A stretch of DNA of 6,885 nt, from positions 1-6,885 of the forward strand of contig JAFDAP010000085.1 of NCBI GenBank assembly GCA_019313765.1. Direction: 5' to 3'. Origin of the DNA: Deltaproteobacteria bacterium. Lineage in GTDB: Bacteria; Desulfobacterota; DSM-4660; Desulfatiglandales; Desulfatiglandaceae. The notes below the pieces were generated by a model. It was not told the DNA's origin and ran no database searches. It saw only the letters and a list, made by a program, of their open reading frames with translations. A program made the translations under genes and the position numbers. Position 1 is the stretch's first letter. Each line of letters opens with the position of its first letter. This document shows positions 1 through 5,595 of this stretch, one piece after another.

Positions 1-7
1 CGCAGGG

Positions 8-727
8 ATGATAGAGGTTGCACAGGAGATATTAGTATTTTCCGGGGCCGGCCTGAGCACGGAATCGGGGATCCCTGATTTCAGAAGCCCTGGCGGCGTT
101 TGGGACAGGTATGACCCCTCGGATTTCTATTTTCAAAAGATCATATCCGATGAAAAAACGCGGGAAAAATACTGGAAAATGAGCACTGAGTTCTACAACA
201 CCATGAAAGATGCAGTTCCCAACGTCGCCCATCTGGCAATCAAGACATTAGAAGACAGGGGAAAGCTCTTAGCCGTTGTCACACAGAATATTGACCATCT
301 GCATCACAAGGCGGGAAACTCCCCGGACAAAATAATTGAAATACATGGTACGGCATTCTCGGTTTCCTGCCTGAATTGCGGAAAGAGTTATGACAGGGAC
401 GAAATCGAACAGCGGTTGAAGTCGGGCGTGAAAATACCCTGTTGCGACGATTGTTCCGGTATTCTAAAACCGGACACCATCTCCTTTGGTCAGGCCATGC
501 CAGAGGACAAAATGACACAGGCGATTATGCATGCGGGCAACTGCGACCTCTGCATTGTTTTGGGGTCTTCCCTCGTTGTCTACCCTGCGGCCTCTGTACC
601 GGTTCACGCCGTTCGGAACAGGGCAAGGCTGATGATCATTAATCGTGATGAAACGCCCCTGGATTCCCAGGCAGATCTGGTGGTTCATGATTCTGTTTGC
701 AGGGCATTAGGACAAATGGTCGATTGA
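8..727 (+). CDS. Sir2-family NAD-dependent protein deacylase (sirtuin)
   Basis: Cytoplasmic enzyme that removes acyl groups from lysines, using NAD+ and releasing nicotinamide and O-acyl-ADP-ribose. In the 239-residue reading, the NAD-binding GAGLSTESGIPDFRS segment is at residues 13-27, the TQNID motif at 92-96 and the catalytic His at 113 (IHGT). A zinc site is formed by Cys121/Cys124 and Cys146/Cys149, and a GSSLVVYPAA nucleotide-binding segment is at 186-195. Length fits bacterial sirtuins (about 230-250 residues). Aligned by eye to E. coli CobB, the Tyr of its Tyr92/Arg95 desuccinylase pair is kept (Tyr63), but the Arg position is Met66. This suggests a plain deacetylase rather than a desuccinylase. 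The ATG at 8 follows AGGG with no spacing and no in-frame stop lies upstream, so the real start may be outside the window. The family call is firm; the substrate is unknown. Confidence 0.95.
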   Translation: MIEVAQEILVFSGAGLSTESGIPDFRSPGGVWDRYDPSDFYFQKIISDEKTREKYWKMSTEFYNTMKDAVPNVAHLAIKTLEDRGKLLAVVTQNIDHLHHKAGNSPDKIIEIHGTAFSVSCLNCGKSYDRDEIEQRLKSGVKIPCCDDCSGILKPDTISFGQAMPEDKMTQAIMHAGNCDLCIVLGSSLVVYPAASVPVHAVRNRARLMIINRDETPLDSQADLVVHDSVCRALGQMVD

Positions 728-815
728 CATAATTTTATCATTGAAGCATTTAACGAATTGGATTATATCTTTTCATTTTTATCTTGAAAACACTTTTGCT
801 GATTGCCGACACCTA

Positions 816-843
816 TCAATTGAGAATTTTTCGGTCAATTGAG
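816..843. repeat. Two direct copies of TCAATTGAG; possible operator
   Basis: The 9-mer TCAATTGAG occurs at 816-824 and 835-843, 19 bp apart start to start. Its first eight bases (TCAATTGA) are a perfect palindrome, so the pair also forms an inverted repeat. The second copy overlaps the proposed -35 box of asd (839-844). Two palindromic half-sites about two helical turns apart look like a binding site for a dimeric regulator. No regulator is identified. Confidence 0.45.
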
Positions 844-867
844 GTACTACATTTAATTTCGAATATT
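839..867 (+). promoter_or_regulatory. Candidate sigma70-type promoter for asd
   Basis: TTGAGG (839-844) and AATATT (862-867) are separated by 17 bp in an AT-rich stretch, each matching the consensus in 4 of 6 positions. Initiation near 874 would place the conserved TTGAAAACC and the three hairpins at the very start of the asd transcript. The call rests on motif match and position only. Confidence 0.4.
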
Positions 868-877
868 TATTCTTACA

Positions 878-950
878 TTGAAAACCTGGTCCTCTGGGAC
901 CGTCGAAGATCCCGCTACGCGGGGGTCAGAGCTATATGGCTCTGCCTTGG
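878..950 (+). promoter_or_regulatory. Structured 5' leader of asd, candidate cis-regulatory RNA
   Basis: Three hairpins follow one another directly upstream of the asd ribosome binding site. The first is GGTCC/GGACC (888-892 with 897-901, 4-nt loop). The second is CCCGC/GCGGG (911-915 with 919-923, 3-nt loop), extended by GAT/GTC with one bulged G. The third is CAGAGC/GCTCTG (927-932 with 939-944, 6-nt loop). AAAACC at 881-886 could close the whole domain against GG and the T-run at 949-955, just before the GGAGG at 957-961. TTGAAAACC and GTCGAAGATCCC recur at 6642-6664. It does not match the consensus of any riboswitch I can recall (lysine, SAM, c-di-GMP, guanidine, THF). A structured RNA is supported; a ligand or function is not. 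Confidence 0.5.
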
Positions 951-966
951 ATTTTTGGAGGAAACG

Positions 967-2082
967 ATGTCGAGAATCGGTTTTGTCGGTTGGCGAGGCA
1001 TGGTTGGGTCGGTCCTCATGGGCCGGATGAATGAAGAACAGGATTTTAAGGGGTTTGAGGCGATCTTTTTCACCACTTCAAATGTTGGCGGAAAGGGCCC
1101 TGATGTAGGGCTTGACATTCCACCGTTAAAAGACGCATACGACATAGAACTCCTTTCTTCGCTGGATATTATCGTGACCTGTCAGGGTGGGGATTACACC
1201 AAAAACGTATACCCTGATATCAGGGCGCGCGGCTGGAAAGGTTATTGGATTGACTCGGCCTCTGCCCTGCGGATGAATGACGATAGCATTATTAACCTTG
1301 ATCCTGTGAACAGATCCGTTATCGACTCCGGTCTGTCATCAGGTATAAAGACATATGTGGGGGGCAACTGTACGGTAAGCCTGATGCTCATGGCCCTCTC
1401 GGGTCTGTTTGCCGAAGGTGTCATTGAATGGATTTCCTCTATGACCTACCAGGCGGCATCCGGTGCAGGCGCAAAACATATGAAAGAACTTATCGCACAA
1501 ATGGAGGTCCTCGGTAGCACATCTAAGGCCCTTTTAGAAGATCCTGCATCAACTGCCATTGCCATTGATGATGTTGTAACACAGAAAATGAGAAGCGAAA
1601 ATTTTCCCTTTGAAAATTTCATGGCGCCCCTTGCAGGGAGTCTTATCCCATGGATAGACTCGCCAATGGAATCGGGACAGACCAGGGAGGAGTGGAAAGG
1701 ATTTGTTGAAACCAACAAGATACTGCAAACAAAAACCCCTATTCCCGTGGACGGCGTGTGCGTTCGTGTGGGCGCCATGCGGTGTCACAGTCAAGGCCTG
1801 ACCATTAAACTTGTCAGGGATGTGCCCATTGACGAGGTCTCGGAAATGATTAAAACGGGCAACCAGTGGGTTGAACTGGTGCCGAATGATAAGGAATCAA
1901 CCCTGCGTTCATTGACCCCTGCCGCGGTCAACGGCACCCTGACTGTTCCCGTGGGCAGATTAAGAAAGATGCTCATGGGGCCTGAATATGTGGCCGCTTT
2001 TACCGTTGGGGATCAACTTTTGTGGGGCGCCGCGGAGCCCATAAGAAGGGTTTTGCTTATTATAATTGAGCATTTGTCATAG
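967..2082 (+). CDS. asd: Aspartate-semialdehyde dehydrogenase, Gram-negative type
   Basis: Cytoplasmic NADPH-dependent enzyme that reduces L-aspartyl-4-phosphate to aspartate semialdehyde. This is the branch point to lysine, diaminopimelate, threonine and methionine. From the ATG at 967 the protein has 371 residues (E. coli about 367) and is collinear with the E. coli enzyme. The nucleotide-binding GFVGWRGMVGS is at 5-15, and catalytic Cys135 lies in GGNCTVS. Gln162, Arg267 and His274 (RVGAMRCHSQ) carry the same numbers as in E. coli. The C-terminal GDQLLWGAAEP is intact, and the tail is a few residues longer. The start is fixed by GGAGG at 957-961, 5 nt upstream, and by homology. An in-frame TTG at 784 would add 61 residues unlike the family. 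The gene follows a structured leader and appears to be transcribed alone. Confidence 0.97.
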   Translation: MSRIGFVGWRGMVGSVLMGRMNEEQDFKGFEAIFFTTSNVGGKGPDVGLDIPPLKDAYDIELLSSLDIIVTCQGGDYTKNVYPDIRARGWKGYWIDSASALRMNDDSIINLDPVNRSVIDSGLSSGIKTYVGGNCTVSLMLMALSGLFAEGVIEWISSMTYQAASGAGAKHMKELIAQMEVLGSTSKALLEDPASTAIAIDDVVTQKMRSENFPFENFMAPLAGSLIPWIDSPMESGQTREEWKGFVETNKILQTKTPIPVDGVCVRVGAMRCHSQGLTIKLVRDVPIDEVSEMIKTGNQWVELVPNDKESTLRSLTPAAVNGTLTVPVGRLRKMLMGPEYVAAFTVGDQLLWGAAEPIRRVLLIIIEHLS

Positions 2083-2095
2083 TTATTTTCCAATA

Positions 2096-2123
2096 TTGAC
2101 AAAATGTGTTGAGTGAATAGAAT
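2096..2123 (+). promoter_or_regulatory. Sigma70-type promoter of the selenocysteine tRNA gene
   Basis: A perfect TTGACA at 2096-2101 and TAGAAT at 2118-2123 (5 of 6) are separated by 16 bp. The asd stop codon ends 13 nt upstream, and the mature tRNA starts at 2151. Transcription from about 2130 would give a short 5' leader for RNase P to remove. Confidence 0.75.
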
Positions 2124-2150
2124 AGGGCCATGTAATCCTTTATGCAATGC

Positions 2151-2248
2151 GGAAGTGGTAAGCTCACTGGTGGGGCTCCCGGACTTCAAATCCGGTGTAC
2201 CGGGCTAAAACCTCGGTAGGTGGGTTCGATTCCCATGCACTTCCGCCA
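2151..2248 (+). tRNA. selC: tRNA-Sec (UCA), selenocysteine tRNA
   Basis: This tRNA is charged with serine, converted to selenocysteinyl-tRNA by SelA and delivered by SelB to UGA codons with a SECIS element. The acceptor pairs GGAAGTG (2151-2157) with CACTTCC (2238-2244), followed by discriminator G and an encoded CCA. The D stem AGCTC/GGGCT is at 2161-2165 and 2173-2177. The anticodon stem CCGGA/TCCGG (2179-2183, 2191-2195) holds the loop CTTCAAA, with anticodon TCA at 2186-2188. A long variable arm of 7 pairs spans 2198-2218. The T loop is TTCGATT (2225-2231). The 98-nt length, long variable arm and TCA anticodon make the identity clear. The eighth acceptor pair is G2158 opposite G2237, which does not pair canonically. 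The organism therefore probably makes selenoproteins, though none is evident in this window. Confidence 0.97.
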
Positions 2249-2258
2249 AATTTTTTTG

Positions 2259-2292
2259 AGGAATCAGCCCTCACGGGTTGGTTCCTTTTTTT
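2259..2292 (+). terminator. Rho-independent terminator of selC
   Basis: An 11-bp stem joins GGAATCAGCCC (2260-2270) to GGGTTGGTTCC (2275-2285) with a TCAC loop. It includes two G-T wobbles and a possible extra A-T pair at the base, and is followed by seven Ts at 2286-2292. Placed 10 nt after the tRNA CCA, it is a textbook intrinsic terminator and separates selC from the downstream operon. Confidence 0.93.
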
Positions 2293-2328
2293 GTTCATGT
2301 TATCAGGCTGTTTTTGGGGCTTTTTCGT

Positions 2329-2357
2329 TTGATGTCCAAAAGAATGTTCTGTATATT
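2329..2357 (+). promoter_or_regulatory. Candidate promoter for the caspase-like operon
   Basis: TTGATG (2329-2334) and TATATT (2352-2357, 5 of 6) lie exactly 17 bp apart, between the selC terminator and the first gene of the cluster. Initiation near 2364 would give an untranslated leader of about 90 nt. The -10 hexamer is the same as that of the promoter at 6721-6749. Confidence 0.5.
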
Positions 2358-2428
2358 GCGGGCAGCACAAAAAGAGCCTTGTAAACAGGAGGCCCTTAAT
2401 AACGTGAGAAAAGAAGCCAGGGGATAAA

Positions 2429-2447
2429 CCTTAAAGAATTAAGGAGG
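2429..2447 (+). promoter_or_regulatory. Hairpin overlapping the ribosome binding site of the 97-aa gene
   Basis: CCTTAA (2429-2434) and TTAAGG (2439-2444) form a perfect 6-bp stem with an AGAA loop. The 3' arm contains the first half of the strong Shine-Dalgarno sequence AAGGAGG (2441-2447), which sits 6 nt before the ATG at 2454. The hairpin could modulate initiation of the first gene of the operon. Being AT-rich it is only moderately stable, so regulation is an inference. Confidence 0.45.
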
Positions 2448-2453
2448 TTCATC

Positions 2454-2747
2454 ATGTACAACATTGGTGAAGATGAATTATTGCTCAGGGTTTATAAATA
2501 TGAAGTGCTGCGTGGTGAGGACAGACTCCGTATTGATGTATGCGAGCGAATTGCCGGGACCTCTCATCACGAGTTTATGGCTTTTCCCATCGGACTTCTT
2601 GGAAAGCCTGAAAAGGAGTTTGTCGGTTTTGGTGAGACTGAAACAGAAGCTCTGAGAGGCTGTTTGAACCGGATAAAAAACGTCTCCATCAAAGATATTG
2701 TTGAATATTCCATAAACAGCGAGGAATCGCCTGAGGCCGAGGAATAA
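2454..2747 (+). CDS. Conserved-looking small protein of unknown function
   Basis: I do not recognise this 97-residue protein. It has no signal peptide or membrane segment, so it is probably cytoplasmic. The first part (about 10-60) looks like alternating beta strands (LLRVYKYEVLR, RLRIDVCERI, HHEFMAFPIG, EFVGFGET). A helix with TETEALRGCLNRIKNV (about 62-77) follows, then an acidic tail ending EESPEAEE. The strands followed by an FGET-E-EAL helix faintly recall small alpha/beta folds such as HicB-like proteins, but this is too weak to name. Translation is well supported by AAGGAGG and the ATG at 2454. It is the first gene of the cluster and lies 23 nt before the TPR lipoprotein gene, so it may be a partner or regulator of that system. 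Confidence 0.8.
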   Translation: MYNIGEDELLLRVYKYEVLRGEDRLRIDVCERIAGTSHHEFMAFPIGLLGKPEKEFVGFGETETEALRGCLNRIKNVSIKDIVEYSINSEESPEAEE

Positions 2748-2770
2748 GCTATTTTTCGAGCGTTCCGATT

Positions 2771-3367
2771 ATGATCAAAAAAATCACTATTGCATTTTTT
2801 CTTCTGATAGCCGCCTGCTTTCTTTTGAATGGATGTCACTGGTTTGGCAGCCCGTTCAAGCATGGAAAGAAGACAAAACAATTGAAGGCCGAAGGGCTAT
2901 ATAAACAGGGGGTCTCTTTTGCAACCTCCAAACATTACGACAAGGCCATAGAAGTCTTTAACAAGGCCCTGGAAATAGATCCGGAATACGAAAATGCCTA
3001 CTGGGGCCGGGGAGTGGCCCGGGCAATGCAAGGCAGGCTTGAACAAGCTATAGCTGATTACGACAAGGCGCTGGAATTAAACGCCTGTCACGCCTGGGCC
3101 TACTACAATCGGGGGTGCGCCTGGCGCGACAAGGGGGATACTGACAAGGCAATAGATAATTTTACCAGACATCTGGAAATAAGTCCACGGGACGCCAAGG
3201 CCTACAGCAATCGGGCTTATGCCTGGGCCAACAAAGGTGATTTGCACAAGGCCTTAGCAGACGCGAAAATGGCCTGCAGTCTGGAACCTGATAATGAAAT
3301 TTATCAATTCTCCGTAAAAAAGTTCAATGCCATGATCAACAAAAAAACAGGGCGCACTAAGGAATAA
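2771..3367 (+). CDS. TPR-repeat lipoprotein
   Basis: A 198-residue predicted lipoprotein. The N-terminus MIKK plus a hydrophobic stretch ends in the lipobox-like L19-N20-G21-C22, so Cys22 would be lipidated and the protein anchored in the envelope. Asn at -2 is less usual than Ala or Ser. Four 34-residue TPR units follow at about 39-72, 73-106, 107-140 and 141-174. They show the typical G-Y/A-A-ALE-P pattern, for example YDKAIEVFNKALEIDP and LEQAIADYDKALELN. TPRs form helical solenoids that bind partner proteins. No strong Shine-Dalgarno precedes the ATG, so it may depend on coupling to the upstream gene. Its stop lies 3 nt before the caspase-like gene, arguing that the two products work together. 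The partner is inferred only from this arrangement. Confidence 0.9.
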   Translation: MIKKITIAFFLLIAACFLLNGCHWFGSPFKHGKKTKQLKAEGLYKQGVSFATSKHYDKAIEVFNKALEIDPEYENAYWGRGVARAMQGRLEQAIADYDKALELNACHAWAYYNRGCAWRDKGDTDKAIDNFTRHLEISPRDAKAYSNRAYAWANKGDLHKALADAKMACSLEPDNEIYQFSVKKFNAMINKKTGRTKE

Positions 3368-3370
3368 TAT

Positions 3371-5509
3371 ATGCGTACACGTACATTTTTGATTGGTTTT
3401 TTTCTTCTTATCATTCTTTTTCCATGCATAGGGAAAGCTGCCAAACCAACGGGTATCAGGCTGTTTTTTAAAGACCGCCAGGGGGTCGAGGTCGGCTTTT
3501 ATACGGGCAGTTATGCCCTCTTGATCGGGGTTTCCGATTACACGGATGATTGGCCGGATTTGGAACGTATTCCTAATGAGTTTCAAAGGGTCGAATCAGC
3601 ATTAAAAAAACACGGTTTCCAGATAGATAAGGTGCTGAACCCAACCGGTGATCAAATGAAAAAGGCATTTGATCTGTTCATCCGCCTTTACGGTCATGAC
3701 AAAAACAATCGATTGTTGTTCTTTTTCGCTGGACATGGGTACACAGGGAGACAAGCCAAGAAGAGCTATTTGGTTCCCTCAGATGCGCCGGACCCTGCCA
3801 AAAATAAAAAGGCCTTTCTGCGCAAATCTCTCGACATGGGACAGATCCTCGGTTGGTCCCGGCAAATTGAAGCCAAACATGCGCTTTTTTTGTTCGATAG
3901 CTGTTTTGAAGGCACGATTTTCGAGAAAAAGATACGCAGAAGCCCTACTTATATTTCGTCCATTACGTCCCAGGCAGTCCGTCAGTTTATTACCGCGGGA
4001 AGCGCCGGCGAGGAGGTCCCTGCACAGAGCGCCTTTGCCCATTTCCTTGTAAGGGCCTTAAAGGGAGACGCAGATTTCAACGACGACGGGTATGTTACCG
4101 GAACCGAATTAGGGGTGTATCTCCACAAAAAGATGTTGGACTTCGGTGCAGGACAAACACCGCAATACGGCAAGATCAAGGACCCTTTATTTAATCAAGG
4201 CGATTTTGTTTTTCAGATTATTACTTCTTCCAAAGATAAAACGACCCTGTTGTCATCTCAAACATCAAATCCCGAAATCGATATGTGGGAACTGGTCAAA
4301 GACTCCAGGGATATTAAAGACATAAAAGATTTCTTGGCCACTTTTCCTGACGGCCAGTTATCCAATGCCGCCCGGTCAAAACTAATAAATATGGAGAGGC
4401 TGGCGCTCTTTGACAAAGGGAAAATATGTTATGACAGTCAAGATTATCAGGAGGCATTGAAATGGTTTCAAAAGGCTGCTGTTCAGGGATATGCAGCTGC
4501 TCAAAATTATGTCGGTCTCATTTACCATGAAGGAAAAGGCGTAAAAAAAGATATACGGGAAGCGTTAAAGTGGTTTCAGAAAGCGGCTGACCAGGGACAC
4601 GCAGGCGCTCAAAGGTACATCGCCCTTATTAACGATGCACAGGAAGAACAGAGGAAAGAGGAAAGAGATATCCAGGCCCTGTTTGATAAGGGGCTGGCAT
4701 ATTATGGCAAAAAGGATTTTCAGGAGGCACTGAAATGGCTTCAGGAGGCCGATAAAAAGGGACATCCAGGGGCACAAAAATACATCGCGTTCATTCACGA
4801 TGCTCGGAAAGAAAAGAGGAAAGGAGAAATAGAAACTCAATCCTTATTTGATAAGGGGCTGGAATATTACAACAATCAAAGCTATCAGGAAGCGCTTAGT
4901 TTTTTTCTGAGGGCCGCTGAACAGGGAGATGCAAACGGACAAAATTATGCCGGCCTGATTTATGATGCGGGAAAGGGCATACAAAAGGATGAGATTGAGG
5001 CTATCAAGTGGTTTCTAAAGGCCGCGGAACAGGGACATAAGTTTGCACGATACAATTTAGGGTTGCAATATTATATCGGAGATGAAGTTGCGAAGGACTA
5101 TCAAAAGGCCCTCAAATGGTTCCTTTTGGCCGCAGAACAGGGACATCCCGGGGCACAGAATTATGCCGGCCTGATATACGATGCGGGAAAGGGCATAAAA
5201 AAGGATGAGATTGAGGCTATCAAGTGGTTTCTAAAGGCCGCAGAACAGGGACATAAATCTGCCCAGTACAATACGGGCCTGCAGTATTATGAAGGAAATG
5301 AAATTCAGAAAGATTATCAAAAGGCCTTGAAGTGGTTTTTAAAGGCTGCTCAACAACGACATCCTAAAGCTCAGAACTTGCTTGGCATTATGTATGAGAA
5401 TGGATTAGGAGCCAAGGCGGACACTGATGAAGCGATTAAATGGTATCGTGAGTCATCAAAAAACGGAAGTTCGGCCTCGCAAAGGGCCTTAAAACGTTTA
5501 GAAATCTGA
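3371..5509 (+). CDS. Secreted caspase-like (peptidase C14) protein with EF-hand-like loop and Sel1 repeats
   Basis: A 712-residue predicted cysteine peptidase of the caspase/metacaspase clan. Residues 1-24 form a signal peptide (RTR, hydrophobic core, GKAA), so it should act outside the cytoplasm. The caspase p20-like domain (about 47-200) has YALLIGVSDY, catalytic His122 in FFFAGHGY and Cys178 in FDSCFEG. In the following p10-like region, residues 235-246 match an EF-hand loop: Asp235, Asn237, Asp239, Gly240, Val242 and Glu246. Residues 305-341 (ending FLATFPDGQLSNAARSKL) resemble the short helical segment often found after bacterial caspase domains. From about 345 to 701 come roughly ten Sel1-like repeats (EALKWFQKAA-QGH-AQ), interrupted near 424-436 and 478-490 by charged linkers. 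TAAGGA at 3358-3363 supports the ATG 3 nt after the TPR gene. Both catalytic residues are present, so it is probably active. Substrate and trigger are unknown. Confidence 0.92.
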   Translation: MRTRTFLIGFFLLIILFPCIGKAAKPTGIRLFFKDRQGVEVGFYTGSYALLIGVSDYTDDWPDLERIPNEFQRVESALKKHGFQIDKVLNPTGDQMKKAFDLFIRLYGHDKNNRLLFFFAGHGYTGRQAKKSYLVPSDAPDPAKNKKAFLRKSLDMGQILGWSRQIEAKHALFLFDSCFEGTIFEKKIRRSPTYISSITSQAVRQFITAGSAGEEVPAQSAFAHFLVRALKGDADFNDDGYVTGTELGVYLHKKMLDFGAGQTPQYGKIKDPLFNQGDFVFQIITSSKDKTTLLSSQTSNPEIDMWELVKDSRDIKDIKDFLATFPDGQLSNAARSKLINMERLALFDKGKICYDSQDYQEALKWFQKAAVQGYAAAQNYVGLIYHEGKGVKKDIREALKWFQKAADQGHAGAQRYIALINDAQEEQRKEERDIQALFDKGLAYYGKKDFQEALKWLQEADKKGHPGAQKYIAFIHDARKEKRKGEIETQSLFDKGLEYYNNQSYQEALSFFLRAAEQGDANGQNYAGLIYDAGKGIQKDEIEAIKWFLKAAEQGHKFARYNLGLQYYIGDEVAKDYQKALKWFLLAAEQGHPGAQNYAGLIYDAGKGIKKDEIEAIKWFLKAAEQGHKSAQYNTGLQYYEGNEIQKDYQKALKWFLKAAQQRHPKAQNLLGIMYENGLGAKADTDEAIKWYRESSKNGSSASQRALKRLEI
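4939..5040 (+). repeat. Internal tandem duplication in the Sel1 region, copy 1
   Basis: This 102-bp segment is repeated at 5155-5256, an offset of 216 bp (72 codons, two Sel1 units). By eye only five positions differ: 4942, 4960, 4963, 4982 and 5026. That is far closer than the other repeats in the same gene, so it points to a recent in-frame duplication or gene conversion. Confidence 0.9.
5155..5256 (+). repeat. Internal tandem duplication in the Sel1 region, copy 2
   Basis: Second copy of the segment at 4939-5040. Both encode the same 33-34 residue stretch (QNYAGLIYDAGKGI then KDEIEAIKWFLKAAEQGHK), with one Gln/Lys difference between them. Such near-identical units make the repeat number prone to change between strains. 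Confidence 0.9.
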
Positions 5510-5538
5510 CCAATCGAGGGTATACATGATCCTGGTTT

Positions 5539-5573
5539 AAAACCCCATTTCTCATGAAAAGAGGTGGGGTTTT
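5539..5573. terminator. Hairpin with A and T flanks, probable terminator after the caspase-like gene
   Basis: AAAACCCCA (5539-5547) pairs with TGGGGTTTT (5565-5573), a perfect 9-bp stem around a 17-nt loop, 29 nt after the stop of the caspase-like gene. The A-tract before and T-tract after could work in both directions. The large loop and the short GC core make it weaker than the selC terminator. It leaves only 22 nt before the next ATG, so the 345-aa gene may be served by read-through. Confidence 0.6.
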
Positions 5574-5595
5574 GTGCTTATTAGAGAGATAGCCT

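Noticed and set aside
725..784. Possible selenocysteine read-through at the sirtuin TGA
   Set aside because: The protein already has full family length, and the 19 codons after TGA match nothing and run into another TGA. No clear SECIS hairpin follows.
878..961. Lysine, SAM, c-di-GMP or guanidine riboswitch
   Set aside because: The conserved sequence blocks of these classes, as far as I can recall them, are missing, so I kept it as an unnamed structured leader.
784..966. In-frame TTG start that would lengthen asd by 61 residues
   Set aside because: The added residues resemble nothing in the family and cross the hairpins. The ATG at 967 has a good ribosome binding site and matches the E. coli N-terminus.
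2164..2370. Minus-strand reading frame of 68 codons over the tRNA and terminator
   Set aside because: It is antisense to selC; products of this kind (with a WESNPP segment) are a known artefact of translating tRNA antisense strands.
3416..3427. LFPC (residues 16-19) as a lipobox in the caspase-like protein
   Set aside because: Pro at -1 is not accepted by signal peptidase II; a type I cleavage after GKAA is more likely.
4565..4840. Minus-strand reading frames within the caspase-like gene
   Set aside because: Low-complexity shadows of the repeated coding strand, with no ribosome binding site and no recognisable product.
5507..5557. Possible selenocysteine read-through at the TGA of the caspase-like gene
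   Set aside because: Only 15 codons follow before another TGA, with no Sel1-like sequence. The hairpin there fits a terminator better.
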